Shown here piece by piece: positions 1 to 11,110 of a stretch of DNA of 64,000 nucleotides; the stretch's first letter is position 1; every line of letters starts with the position of its first letter. Position numbers and translations under genes: made by a program. Origin of the DNA: Eopsaltria australis (Eukaryota; Chordata; Aves; Passeriformes; Petroicidae); assembly GCA_034509425.1 (NCBI GenBank), contig JAVTVJ010000513.1:248001-312000 (forward strand), written 5' to 3'. The notes beneath the pieces are model-generated. The model made no database searches. It saw only the letters and a list, made by a program, of their open reading frames with translations, and was not told where the DNA came from.

Positions 1-160
1 GAGCCAGCTCTCACCTGCCTTCAATCACTGGGGCTCTGTGCTTTCCTTCCTATGGAAAAGAACCATCCCTCCTGCCCAGGCATCCATGGCCAAATTGGTA
101 CTTCTCCTCCAAAATTCCCAATATGCAAGGGTTTCTCCCAGATGAAAGCTGCCAGGACAG
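1..160 (-). repeat. 189 bp family repeat, one partial unit
   Basis: Contains the family landmarks in the orientation opposite to the 19-24 kb array: a stretch ending in TTTCCTTCCTATGG, then the CAAAATTCCC and CCAGGACAG landmarks. Broken on the right by the LTR at 161. Confidence 0.7.
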
Positions 161-683
161 TGATGCCCGAAACCTAGGCAAGAGGACAGTACTCCACAGT
201 AGAAGGCCTACAGAGCAGGTAGTTGTTTATTTGATGCCGGGAATGAGTGGGATAGCTCCATCAAACTCACTTGTCCATTCTCTGCACACTACAAGCTTTT
301 ATAGTTCTTTTACTTAATATGCACATGATACTTTCCTAACCTTCATATTGTAACGTATTTGCTAATTGCATGGTTATGTAAGCCCTTGTAGCACATGCGT
401 GATTTCTGCACGAGGTGCTCGTCAGCCTCCTGGTGGTTGTTTTGGATGTAGGCTCATAAGTCTTCCTCAGGCTTGAACTTTTCACCCCTGCTTCCTGCAC
501 ACGCTCTATAAGATTGTCTGCTCAAATAGCCAGTGTTTAGCTTTCTGCAGTTAGGTTGTTCTGCTAAATTTGCTGATTTCTAAAAAGTGCTTCATTCACA
601 TACCCTGTTGCAAAGTCATTACTTCTTTCTGCATAGCTACAGCTTTTTGCATAGCTCAAGCATCATTTCCTGCCTAGGCATCA
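161..683 (-). mobile_element. solo LTR, antisense
   Basis: The ends form an inverted repeat (TGATGCC ... GGCATCA). On the minus strand a TATA box (CTATAAAAG, about 298-306) precedes an AATAAA signal (226-231) by about 70 bp, the order expected of U3-R in a retroviral LTR. There are no internal genes and no target-site duplication that I can see. It sits between a 189 bp repeat unit and the minisatellite. Confidence 0.75.
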
Positions 684-1035
684 CCTTGCTTCTGAAGTGT
701 CACAATGGCCCCTTGCTTCCATGAGGAGCACCAGGGTCACAATGGCCCTTTGGTTCCTTGGGGCCCCACAGTGTCACAATGATCTCTATGATTCCATGGG
801 GCCTTGCAATGTCACAATGATCTCCATGGATCCACGGTGCCCTGCAGGATCACAATGGCCCTTGGGTCCCATGAGGCCCTGAAATGTAACAATGGCCTCT
901 TGGTTCCACAAAGCCCTGCTGCTTCACACTGGCCCCTTGGGACCATGTGGCCCCACAGTGCGACAATGATCCCCTTGGTTCCACGAGGCCCCACAGTGTC
1001 ACCATGGTCTCCACAGGAAGGAAACCACTGAGACC
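684..1035 (+). repeat. 37-38 bp minisatellite
   Basis: Degenerate tandem units with landmarks TTGGTTCCATGAGGCC and AGTGTCACAATGG, read on the + strand. Short Met-rich reading frames here are products of the repeat. Confidence 0.85.
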
Positions 1036-1310
1036 CAGTATTTCAAGGGCTGGTGAACAGCAGCCACCAGCAGCCAAGGCCAGCCAGATATGTCTGTCCT
1101 GGCATCTTTGTCTGGGAGAAACCCTTGGATGTACAAAATTTTGAATGTGGAATCCCAATTTCAGCCATTTGTGCCTGAAGAAGGGCAGTTCTTTTCCATT
1201 GGAAGGAAAGCACAGAGCCCCAGCATTTCAGGGCCAGATGAGCAGTAACCACTGCAGGCCAAGGCTAGCCAGACCCATCTGTCCTGGAAGCTTTCATCTG
1301 CACGAGGCCC
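1036..1310 (+). repeat. 189 bp family repeat, about 1.5 units
   Basis: Carries GGAAAGCACAGAGCCCCAG, GGCCAAGGC and CTGTCCTGG in the same order and strand as the array at 19.2-21.4 kb. Orientation is opposite to bases 1-160. Confidence 0.75.
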
Positions 1311-2838
1311 TAGCTGTGTCACACTGGCCCCTTGCTTCCATGGGGTCCCATAGTGTCAGAGTGGTCCCTTGCTTTCATGAGGCCTTGCAGTGTCACAGGG
1401 GTCTCCTTGATACTGCAGTAACAATGGACCCTTGGTTCCATGGGGAGTCACAATGTCAGAAGGGTCTCCTTGGTTCCACAAGGTCCTGCAGAGCCCCTTG
1501 ATTCAACGAGGCCTCAAAATCTCTTAATGGTCTCCAGGATTCCATGAGGCCCTGCAATGTCTCAATAGATCTTTGGTTCCATGGGGTCCCACACTGTTAC
1601 ATGAATCCTTAGTTCTGTGGGGCCCTGCAGTGTCACCATGGTTTCCTTGGATGAATGGTGCCACACAGTGCCACAATTGCCCCTTGGCCTGATGAGACGC
1701 CATAGTTTCACAATGGTTTCTTGCTTCCATGAGGCCTGTAGTGTCACAATAGTCTCCATGGTTCCGTAAGGCCCTGCAGCGTCACAACAGACCATTTGAT
1801 CCACATGTCACGTTGTGACAATTGTCCCTTGGAGCCTCACAGTATCACTATGATCCCCTTGGTTCCACAAGGCCCTGAAGTGCCACAATGTCCCTGAAGT
1901 GACACAATGGCCCTTTGGTTTCACAAGGCCTCAAAATGTACAAATGGCCCCCATGGTTTCATGAGCCCGTGCTGTTTCACAATGGACCCTTGGTTCCACG
2001 AATCGCTGTAGTGTCTCAATGGTCTCCTTGGTTTGCAGTGTAAGAATGCCCCCTGGGTCCCTTGGAGCTTCAGTGTAACTATTGTGCCCTTGGTTTCACA
2101 AGGCCCTGCAGTGCCACAATGGTCCTTTGGTTCCATGAGGCCTCAAAGTGTCACAATGGTCTCTGTGGTTCCATGAAGCCTCACTGGCTCACAATGGCTT
2201 CTTTGGTTCCATGATATCCTGTAGTGTATCAATGGTATCCTTGATTCCATGGTGTCAGAGTGGACTCTTCATCCCATGGAACCCCACAGTGTCACTGTGG
2301 TCAGCTTGATTCCTCAGGGCCCCGCCGTGCTACAATGGCCCCTTGGTTATACAAGGCCCTGCAGTATCACAGTAGCCCCTTGATTCCAATGGGTTCCAAA
2401 GTGTCATAATGGTCTCCAGCGTTCCATGAGGCCCTGCAATGTCACAATGGCCCCTTGATTCCATGAAGCCCTTCAGACTCACAATGGACCCTTGGTTCCA
2501 TGGAGCCTTGCTGTGTCACAATGGACTTTTGGTTCCCTGAGCTTTCATAGTGTCAACAATGGTCTCTTTGGCTCCGCAATGTCACAATGGAGCCTTTGTT
2601 CCATGAGGTTCCACAGTATAACAATGGACCATGGGTTCCATGAGCCCCACAGTGCCACAATGACCCCATGGTTCCATGAGCTTCCATACTCTCAGCAATG
2701 GTCTCCTTGGTGCCATGAGGCCTTGCTCTGATACGATGGACGTTTGGTTCCATGGGGTTCTGCTGCATCACAATGGACCCTTTGTTCCATGAGATCCCAT
2801 GGTGTCACAGTTTACTACTTGGTTCCGTGAGCCTCTGC
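1311..2838 (+). repeat. 37-38 bp minisatellite, about 40 units
   Basis: Long run of units with CACAATGG and TTGGTTCCATG landmarks on the + strand. Units vary by substitution and small indels. No gene is seen. Confidence 0.88.
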
Positions 2839-3200
2839 TGTCACCAGATGTCCAAAATACCAGAACAAGACTCCTTAACACTAATTTGGCATTTAAGAGG
2901 GCATCATTATTCAGGCCTGAGGTCCAGCAGGAGATAACTCCAAACCTTACATGGCCACATGATTCTACATTGTGTTGCTTATACACAGTTGCTACATGCA
3001 AAGAACAATTTCACCATTTCCATAAAACCCACCCCAAGTTCCCAGATTCAGTCCTTCTCTTTTATATCACTGTACTCTTGAGCCAGATGTCTTCTTCTTC
3101 TCTTCCAACTGTCACTACTGGGAAAGCAGCCCCCACATGAACTGTTTTCCCCCTAAAAGCTCACAGTCACGGTAAAATTGAATTAATGCTTTTGGTAACA
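2839..3200 (-). mobile_element. LTR (short subfamily), antisense
   Basis: On the minus strand it begins TGTTACCAAAAG and ends TGGTGACA. It shares its TTAAGGAGT-containing 3' end with the LTRs at 47251-47610 and 62195-62554. All three abut the same OR-upstream segment, so the insertion predates the duplications of that segment. Confidence 0.7.
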
Positions 3201-4660
3201 ATCACAAGGCTTTGTGTGGGCAGGCAGAGGCAGGCAGGAGGCAGAGCTGTCAGCAAAGGAAGGGGCCAGCCAGGTGGGGCAGCCAGGGCATGAGGACAGC
3301 CTGCAGGGACAGAGGCGCAGGGCAGGGACACCGTAGCACAGCCTGGGCTGCAGAGGCCACAGGCATGTGCAGCAGCTGCAAGGCCCTGCCAGAGGCAACT
3401 CCTGCAGCACTTTGGCCATGGCTGCTGGCCCTGGGCGTGAGGCATGAGGAGGAGACAAGTGAGCCTTGCTGTGCTGGGGCCTCATTGCCTCCTTGTCCCT
3501 GCTCAGCAGCCTGGCAGGGGCTGCCCCATGGTGCTGCCCTTGCCATTGCACATGGCCACATGGCAGTGGCCCGGGAAGAGGCCTGAGCAATGAGGGAGGG
3601 ACAGGATGTGCCTTGCCAGGGGCTGGGGCTCAGGCCTTGGCCCTTTGCATTGCTGAAACACATCCAGCTTTGCTCAGCATCACAGACACCTTTGCCTTGT
3701 TTGTCCCCAGCTGTCATCACTGCCTCCAGTGTTCTGCTCTAACTGGAACCTGGGGACACTTTCTCAGTTGTGTCTCTCAGTGGGACCCATTAAAACTTCA
3801 GGAAACCTTGGAGTTTGGTAGTGACTTTGAAGTCTTGAGAGGTTTCTTCAACTCCCTCTCAGGGGTGGATGTTCAGGGACTCAGCACCAAAGCCCCAAGA
3901 GGGTCATTAAAGTCCTTGTGCTGTGTCTGTGCTGCTGAGCTGGGCCAGGCTCCTGGCACAGAGGCAGCTCCTGGCAACCAAGAAGAGCTTCAAAAAGCCA
4001 TTTCTCCTGAGGAGCAGCTCCTCTCCCAGCCCAGCAGGGCTGAGGGCACTGCCTGCAGGCACCTGAGAGGAGTGAAGCACACAGAGGCTGAAAGCAGCTG
4101 GAAGGACAATTCTGAGCTTATTGATGGAGAAATCTTCACCACTTGTGACACAGTCAGTCTCTGGCTGCAGGGATCTTGTAAAGCTGCCCCAGGACACGAC
4201 TGCTGTGAGTGTAAGGATGGCTGTGCTGCCGTTTGTGGTTTGGGGGAGGATGTGGTGCAGAGCGGGGCTGCCCTGGGCACCGTCAGAGGGACAGGGCAGG
4301 ACGGCTCCTGCTGCCAGGGACAGCTGCAGGGACAGCTGAAGGTGGGGGTGCAGCCAGGGCTGCCCAGGGCTGTCCTGCACAGCAGCTCCTGCAGCCCTCA
4401 GGGCTCTTGGCCAGCCCAGGCCATCTGCCACCTGCCAGGGGCAGCTCTCAGCCTGCCTGGCAGCTCCCCATGGCCCGTGGAGGGGAGCTGTGGGTGCAAG
4501 GAGTGACTCCTGCCAGGGCAGGTGCTGCTGCTGTGCAGAGGCTGCTGTGTGGGCCAGGGCTGCTCAGAGCTCCAGCTCATGCCCAGCTCATTTCTGAGGG
4601 CACATTTCAGGAGCACATTCAGGCCAGGGCTTTCCTGCTTGAGTCTCTGCTTTCCTCAGT
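3201..4660 (+). repeat. OR-upstream segment, copy 1 (type I)
   Basis: GC-rich segment lying 1.6-3 kb upstream of OR1. Homologous copies lie upstream of OR2 (17396-18900, -), OR3 (31233-32460, +) and OR4 (45421-47250, -), with one more at 62555-64000 (+). Type I copies (this one, OR4 and 62.6 kb) share the stretch around 3950-4250, which is replaced in the type II copies. A 346-codon frame runs at 3466-4506 but is not kept open in the other copies, so I do not call a gene. The segment may hold distal promoter or noncoding 5' exon sequence of the ORs; that is inference. Confidence 0.75.
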
Positions 4661-6216
4661 CTCTGCTCCCACTTTTCCCTGCCTCAGCTTGGTGGCAATG
4701 CAAACTCAGCTGTGCAGGGCAGAGCAGGGGCTGAGGCTCTTAAACCATCACACTGAGCATTGCTGGGACCCTCAGCAAGTGCCTGCACCTGCCCAGCCTC
4801 CAGACCCATGCAGCATCACCTTTCCATGGTGGCCAGGCCTGGGGGAGCTGCTCTTTAATCCCTGCAGCCCCCAGCAGCTGCAGGGCAGAGCTGGCCCAGG
4901 GGCTGGGCTGGGCTCTGGCAGCTGTGGCAGGGAAGGAGCCCGGGCCCACAGGAACAGCTCCCGGCTGCGACAGCTCCAGCAGCAGAGCCATGGGCAGGGA
5001 GGGAGGGAGGCAATGCTGAGGGAAGCCCTGCTGCAGGGGACATGTGGCACCTGCGGGCCCTGGCCTGCAGTGCAGACACTGGCCTGAGCAGCACAGCTCT
5101 TGTGTCCCCTGGCAGCCAGCACAGCCCTCAGCCCGGGGGCTCGGGGCTCTCAGTGCCCTCCTGGGCCGGCAGAGCAGCAGCAGAGATGAAGGGCATCTCT
5201 CCTGCCATGTGCCCATTCCCTGCTGCCCAGGGCCTCAGGGCCACTGTCCTGCCCTGCTGCTGCCTGGCAGGGGCTGTGCAGGGCTGGCCAGGGAAAGGCT
5301 TTTCCTCAGGGCCCGGCTCTGTCTCTCCTTGCCTTGCTCAGGTGCTGCTGGCATTGCTGAGGGGCTCTGTGGCAATGGCAGCTGCAGCTGCAGGGTCAGG
5401 CCCAGCCCTTGGGCTCCTCCTGTGCAGGCTGAGCCCAGCAATGGGGTGTCCCAGCTCCCTGTGCCCCGGGCAGCTCTGGGCAGGGCAGCCTGGGAGGCTG
5501 GCAAGGAGCCTACTCTCCTCCAGCAGTGCCATGGACAGGACCCTTGGTGTGTCCTCGGGATGCATCCAAGCTGTGAGCTGCCTTCCAGGGGACACTGGGG
5601 ACAGGAGTGTCCTTGGCCAGAGTGGGGCTGAGACTCTGAGAAAGGCTGAGCCAGTTTGCTCTGCTGTGGCTCCCTCTGCTCTCAGCTTTCTCGGGTTGAT
5701 TTTCAGGGGCACACAGTGACTGCCCTCGATCTCTGAAAGGGCATCTGGGGACAGATGGAGCGACAGAGCAGCTCCCCTCACCCTTCACTGAGTTACAGCC
5801 AATGCTCCTGCACTGCACAGTTCTCTCTGTTCTCCCTGAGCACAGCAGGAAATCCTCTCCAAGTGCCTTTGGCCATCACCATTCCTTAGCCCTGCGACAG
5901 GAGATGCTGCCAAGCTCCTCTGCCTCAGGAGCAGTTTGGGCTGATGGAATCCAACCCCAGGATTGATCCCTGTCCCCATTCCCTGGACCCCACTGCTGCA
6001 GAGCAGAGCTGATCCCTCGGTGTCCATGGGCAGAGCCCCTGCTGGTGACAGCAACGGGGCCAGATCCCAGCAGAGCTCCAGGCACGGGGCTGAAGGAAGG
6101 GCTCTGAGAAAAAGGAAAACGGAGTGGCCCATAGCAGCAGGGGCAGGGCTGGGAGAAAGGGCTTGGACATTGCTCAGGAAAGTCTCCCCTGACTTGTCAC
6201 TGTCTCCTCCCTGAAC
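4661..6216 (+). other. proximal 5' flank of OR1, no gene seen
   Basis: Ordinary GC-rich sequence ending in a pyrimidine-rich tract and a splice acceptor. It is unlike the proximal flanks of OR2, OR3 and OR4, which resemble one another. Frames here (for example 5042-5719) are low-complexity and I see no protein family in them. Presumably it contains the promoter, 5' exon and intron of OR1. Confidence 0.5.
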
Positions 6217-6218
6217 AG
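6217..6218 (+). other. probable 3' splice acceptor of OR1
   Basis: The tract TGTCTCCTCCCTGAACAG ends here, 23 nt before the OR1 start codon. OR genes typically have noncoding 5' exons joined to a single coding exon just upstream of the ATG. Confidence 0.6.
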
Positions 6219-6241
6219 GAGCCCATGGCCAGAGCCAGCAA

Positions 6242-7174
6242 ATGTCCAACAGCAGCTCCATCAGCCACTTCCTCCTGCTGGCATTGGCAGACACGCGGCA
6301 GCTGCAGCTCCTGCACTTCTGCCTCTTCCTGGCCATCTCCCTGGCTGCCCTCCTGGCCAACGGCCTCATCATCAGCGCCGTAGCCTGCGGCCACCACCTG
6401 CACACCCCCATGTTCTTCTTCCTGCTCAACCTGGCCCTCAGCGACCTGGGCTCCATCTGCACCACTGTCCCCAAAGCCATGCACAATTCCCTCTGGGACA
6501 CCAGCACCATCTCCTACTCAGGATGTGCTGCACAGCTCTTTATGCTTATCTTTTTCATCACATCAGAGTATTATCTCCTGACCATCATGTGCTACGACCG
6601 CTACGTGTCCATCTGCAAACCCCTGCACTACGGGACCCTCCTGGGCAGCAGAGCTTGTGCCCACATGGCAGCAGCTGCCTGGGCCAGTGCCTTTCTCAGT
6701 GCTCTGCTGCACACGGCCAATACATTTTCCCTGCCCCTGTGTCAGGGCAATTCCCTAGGCCAGTTCTTCTGTGAAATCCCACACATCCTCAGGCTTTCCT
6801 GCTCCAAATCCTACCTCAGGGAAGTTGGGCTTCTCGTTGTTAGTGGCTGTTCATCATTTGTCTGTTTTGTGTTCATAGTTTTCTCCTATGTGCAGATTTT
6901 CAGGGCTGTGCTGAGGATCCCCTCTGAGCAGGGACGGCACAAAGCCTTTTCCACGTGCCTCCCTCACCTGCCTGTGGTTTCTCTGTTTATCACCACTGCA
7001 GCATTTGCCTACCTGAAGCCTGCCTCCATCTCCTCCCCATCCCTGGATCTGGTGGTGTCAGTTCTGTACTCGGTGGTGCCTCCAGCCCTGAACCCCCTCA
7101 TCTACAGCCTGAGGAACCAGGAGCTCAAGGCTCAAGTGTGGAGACTGGTGATTGGACGATCTCAGAAATATTAA
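6242..7174 (+). CDS. OR14-like: olfactory receptor, OR14-like (OR1)
   Basis: Intact 310-residue rhodopsin-class odorant receptor, expected in the cilia of olfactory neurons coupled to G-olf. Seven membrane segments can be traced. Family motifs are an N-terminal glycosylation site (N3-S-S), PMFFFLLNLALSDL (56-69), MCYDRYVSICKP (116-127), KAFSTC (234-239) and PALNPLIYSLRN (281-292). C95 at the top of TM3 and C167, C177, C187 in loop 2 can form the usual disulfides. The start is the MSNSSS methionine, which follows a splice acceptor by 23 nt. The tail is short (RLVIGRSQKY). P244 replaces the alanine that the other three copies have in the PHLAVVS motif. The sequence fits avian gamma-c / OR14 receptors; the exact ligand and orthology cannot be read from it. 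Confidence 0.95.
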   Translation: MSNSSSISHFLLLALADTRQLQLLHFCLFLAISLAALLANGLIISAVACGHHLHTPMFFFLLNLALSDLGSICTTVPKAMHNSLWDTSTISYSGCAAQLFMLIFFITSEYYLLTIMCYDRYVSICKPLHYGTLLGSRACAHMAAAAWASAFLSALLHTANTFSLPLCQGNSLGQFFCEIPHILRLSCSKSYLREVGLLVVSGCSSFVCFVFIVFSYVQIFRAVLRIPSEQGRHKAFSTCLPHLPVVSLFITTAAFAYLKPASISSPSLDLVVSVLYSVVPPALNPLIYSLRNQELKAQVWRLVIGRSQKY

Positions 7175-7205
7175 ACTGCTTGCCAATTTCTGAAAATCAT
7201 TTCTA

Positions 7206-7211
7206 ATTAAA
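7206..7211 (+). other. possible polyadenylation signal of OR1
   Basis: ATTAAA lies 31 nt after the OR1 stop. The aligned place beyond OR4 has the canonical AATAAA (43552-43557, -). Confidence 0.4.
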
Positions 7212-8761
7212 GTCATCTTCGATAGTTCTTCTTGGGCTGGGTTGGTTGTTTGTTCTACTCTTTCTTTAAGTTTTTTATATATTGTCCACAAAGAAACGCC
7301 ACTATTTTGCCATTTCTTATTTTGTTTCTCTTCATCTTTGCTGTGGCCCCAGACTCTGCCAATGAGGAACTCGTCTCTCTGGGACGTTAAACGTATTAAA
7401 GGATCTCCCAGCAAAGTTTTCACTGTAGATCCCCCTTTTGTTCCCTTCTCTGGAGCTGCAGCAGCAATGTCTATGTGCAGAGCTGGGGGTAGATCAGGGC
7501 TGGCACAGCAGCTCTGCCCCGGAGCAGCAGCACTTGGTGTTGCCAGTGCTGCTCCCGTGCCACTGGCCCTCGTGCTGCCCTCCTGGCCCTGCTGTTGCTG
7601 TAGGGCCTGAGTGCTCTCGGGCTCACTCACAGCCCTGGGGGTGGCAGTGCCGGGGCTGCAGCAGGGACAGGCCATGGGCACTGCTGGGGCAGCGCTGACG
7701 CCTCAGGCCAGGGCCTGGGGCCTCCAGGCTCCTTGCCCAGGCTCTCTCAAGAACACGCCCAGGCCAATGCTCAGCACAGAAAAGCCCCGTCAGCAGCCCC
7801 AGGCTGGCCGTGGGCAGGCTGGGGGCAAACAGCATGGCTGGGGCTCTGCAAGGTCCCTGGGGGAGACGGGAAGGAGCAGCAGAGCAGGGGCTGATCCATC
7901 CCCACTGCGCTGGACAGCCCAGGGCAGCGTCCCAGAGCGTCCTCATGCACCTGCCAACAACATCCCCCCTCTGCAGCCCTGGCCTCTCCCCAGCTCACAG
8001 AGCTGCTGCATCCTTGCAGGCACACACACGGCAGCACTGCCTCACCAGCCCCTGTTTGCATTGCACAGAGCAGGCGTGAGCACCCCATGGTGTTGGTGTG
8101 GGGACATGAACCTGAGGGAGCACAAATGCCATCAGCCCCTGGGGGCCACCAAGGGCTGGGGGACGGCAGGGAAACCACTCAGGTTTGTCATGGCCTCTGA
8201 AGTCAGCCGGAAAGTTTGTTCCCATCAGCTGTGAGTTTCCTGTCCCACTGCAGATGTTGTTGCTCAGAGCCAGGGCTGCCTGGCAGCCACCCCCAAACAG
8301 CCCTGAGCATTTCCTTGGCTTCACCTTTGCTTTCTTTCCTCTTTCCTGCTCCACATTTCTTCTTCTTGCCCATCCCTGTCCCCTGCCCTGCAAACAGCCC
8401 ATCCCTGTTTGCCCTTTCCTCTCGGGCCGCACTCCCCATTTCAGTTCCTGACTTGGCACCATGGGAACGGCCCTTGGGGAGCAGGATCATCCTACAAGTG
8501 CTTCAGGAATTGTCTGCAGGCTCCTGCAGTGCCTCGTGGTGTTCCCTGCCCAGAGGCACCACAGGCCTGGGGCCACATCTGGGCTGGTGTGTCTGGGTGT
8601 GGGGCTCCCTGTTCTGGGGCTGTGAGGAGGAGCTGGAGAGCCTCTGCAGGACTGACAGGATGGGCTTTGGGGCCTGTGTGGAGAAGCTGAGGCACCTGGG
8701 CTGCTGGAGCTTGTGAAGAGGAGGCCCAGGGCTCATCCTGCAACTGCTTCAAGGCTGCTCT
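7212..8761. other. intergenic block shared with 42.0-43.55 kb, no gene seen
   Basis: Mirrored closely at 41999-43551. Frames are open on both strands but are proline/serine-rich shadows without a recognisable domain. Nothing else is seen. Confidence 0.6.
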
Positions 8762-10324
8762 CAGAGAATCACAGAATCAGCCAGGCTGGAAAAGACCTTG
8801 GAGATCATCAAGTCAAACCTGTGCCCTGACACCACCTTGTGTCCCCTGAGCCTCCTCTTCTCCAGGAGAAACAACCCCAGCTCCCTCAGACACTCCTCAC
8901 AGCACTTGTGTTCCACACCCCTCACCAGCCTTCTTGCCCTTCTCTGGACACGCTCCAGCCCCTCCATGTCCTTCCTAAATTGGGGGCCCAGAACTGGACA
9001 CAGCACTCGAGGTGTGGCCTCACCAGTGCCAAGTACAGGGGAAGAATCCCTGCCCTGTTCCTGCTGGCCACACCATTCCTGATCCAGGCCAGCTGCCATT
9101 GGCCTTCTTGGCCACATGGGCACACTGCTGGCTCATGGCCATGGCCCTTCCCGCGTCCACCAGGCGGGTCACCAGGTCATACAAGGAGATCAGGTTGGTC
9201 AGGTAGGATTTGCCCTTCCTAAATCCACACTGGCTGGGTCTGAGCCCTCGGCCATCCTGTAGGTGCCGTGTGATGGCACTCAAGGTGATCTGTTCCACAG
9301 CCTTGCCAGGCACTGAGGTCAGGCTGACAGGCCTGGAGTTCCTCAGATCCTCCTTCCAGCCCTTCTTGGGGATGGGGTCACATTGGTACCTCCAGGGCTC
9401 TGGGACCTCCCTGCTGAGCCAGGACTGATGAGAAATGATGGAGAGCAGCTTGGGGAGCTCATCCAGCAGCTCCCTCATCTCCCTAGGATGGATCCCATCT
9501 GGTCCCAGAGACACCTGTGAGCATCTGAGTGGCTCAGCAGGCCCCCAGCTGCTTCCTTCTGGATTACAGGGGATCTGTTCTGCTCCCTGTCCCCATCTCC
9601 CAGCTCAGGAGAACACTTGTCCTGAGGATGACCTGTCTTATTGTTGAAAACTGAGACAAACAAGGTGCTAAGGACCTCAGTCCATTCCTCATGTTTAGTT
9701 ACTATTTTTTCCACTTCATCCAATAAAGTATAGAGGTTTTCCTTGTCCCACCTTTTGCTGTTAAATTATTTATAGAAACATTTTTTATTATTTTTCACAG
9801 AAGTTACCAGGTTAAGCTCTATTTGAGGTTTCACCTCTCTAATTTTCTTTCTGCATGACCTAACAACATCCTTAAACACTTCCTGAGTTGCCTGACCTTC
9901 TGTCCAAAGGTGATGCACCCTCTTTTTCCCTAAGTACCCGCAAACCTCCATGGGCAGCCAGGCCAGTCATTTTCCTGGCTGGCTCATCTTTTGGCACAGA
10001 GGGACACGCTGCTCTTTCCTCTTAAGATTACTTTATGGAGGTGTCTCCATTCTTCCTGGACCCCTTTGTTTTTGAGGGCTATTTCCCTGAATAAGATCAG
10101 CACCTGATTCAATACTCCCCAAATTTGCATCCTGAATAGGCCAAAGTCTGCCCTCCACAATTCCAGTGTAGAAGTTTTGTTGATGCTCCTCCTTCTTTCA
10201 CAGAATGTTGAAAACTTGATTATTTCATGGTCACTGTACCCCAGGCAGCCTCCGACCACCACATCTCCCACCAGTTCTTCTGTTTGGGAACAGCAGGAGA
10301 CAGAGCTTTCCTTGGCAGTGGGAG
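8762..10324 (-). mobile_element. CR1 LINE fragment, antisense
   Basis: The 3' end is marked by the CR1 tail (revcomp of GAATCACAGAATCA at 8764). Read on the minus strand it encodes the end of the endonuclease region (GGCLGYSDHEI, 10271-9984). It continues with a linker (9951-9766 and 9723-9475) and reverse transcriptase with GPDGIHPREMRELLDELPK, RPVSLTSVPGK and LRPSQCGFRKGKS. Stops and frameshifts make it dead. RT sequence ([12 protein letters not shown]) runs directly into distal sequence ([15 protein letters not shown]). That joins places which the right-arm copy keeps apart, so an internal deletion lies near 9140. It is bounded at the 5' side by the LTR at 10325. Confidence 0.92.
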
Positions 10325-10774
10325 TGTCACCAAAATTCAGTAAAATAAAAACTCCTTAACACCAATGCAGCATTAAGAAGCAGCATTCTTTAGTCGGCCG
10401 GACCCACAGGGGATGGCTCCTCCCAAAGCTGTGCATGCTGAGAACAGGAGAGTTTCTGTTTATATTCTGTATTTTGCACACATATTCATTGATTGTCCTG
10501 CACTAAACATAGATATGAGAATCATTTCCCCACAATCATTATCGTATTTCCCCTCCCCTTTACACACGTGTTCTTCTGCCCTGGGGGTCTCTCTGGTGGT
10601 CGTGGACCCCAGTGTTCCAGTGGGCCTGGCTGAGGTGGCAGGACACTGAGGCTGCTGAACTTCCAGTTCCCCTTCTCACACAATGGGCATTGTGTGCTTT
10701 CCATGGGCCAGGGGTTTTGGAGAACAAGCATTGTGTGAGCTCAGCAGGTGTAGGCAATTTATCATCTGGTAACA
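10325..10774 (-). mobile_element. solo LTR, antisense
   Basis: On the minus strand it runs TGTTACCAGATGA ... TTTTGGTGACA. It is the inverted partner of 38635-39085, where the TATA box and AATAAA are easiest to see. It replaces the 5' part of the CR1. Confidence 0.8.
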
Positions 10775-11110
10775 AGAGGTCACAGAGTGGGCTGTGACAT
10801 CCCAGAGTGGGTGATGTGAGGTGAAGTGTACGAGCAGCTATGACATCATAGGCCATATCTGTGACATCACAGAGCTGGCTGTGACATCACAGGGCAAAGC
10901 TCTGAAATCATAGAGCAGACTATGACATCACAGAGAAGGCTGTGACATTACAGAGTTGGCTATGTGGCCTCAGATTATGGGCTCTGACATCACAGAGTTG
11001 GCTGTGACATCACTGAGCAGGTTGTGACATTATCAAGCAGACTGTGACATCATAGTGTGGCTGGGTGACATCACAGAGTAGTCTGTGACATCCCAGCAGG
11101 GCTGTGTGAG
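10775..11110 (+). repeat. tandem array around TGACATCA
   Basis: About 14 degenerate units of 22-25 bp, such as GGCTGTGACATCACAGAG. I count eight exact TGACATCA octamers. The mirrored array at 38391-38634 is about 90 bp shorter, with five TGATGTCA octamers. Confidence 0.85.

Noticed and set aside
2492..2731. Met/Trp/Ser-rich frames through the minisatellite (many, both strands)
   Set aside because: Produced by the repeat unit itself; they change frame with each unit indel.
5785..6510. 241-codon minus-strand frame over the OR1 5' end, with similar frames opposite OR2-4
   Set aside because: Shadow of the conserved OR coding sequence on the other strand; no domain.
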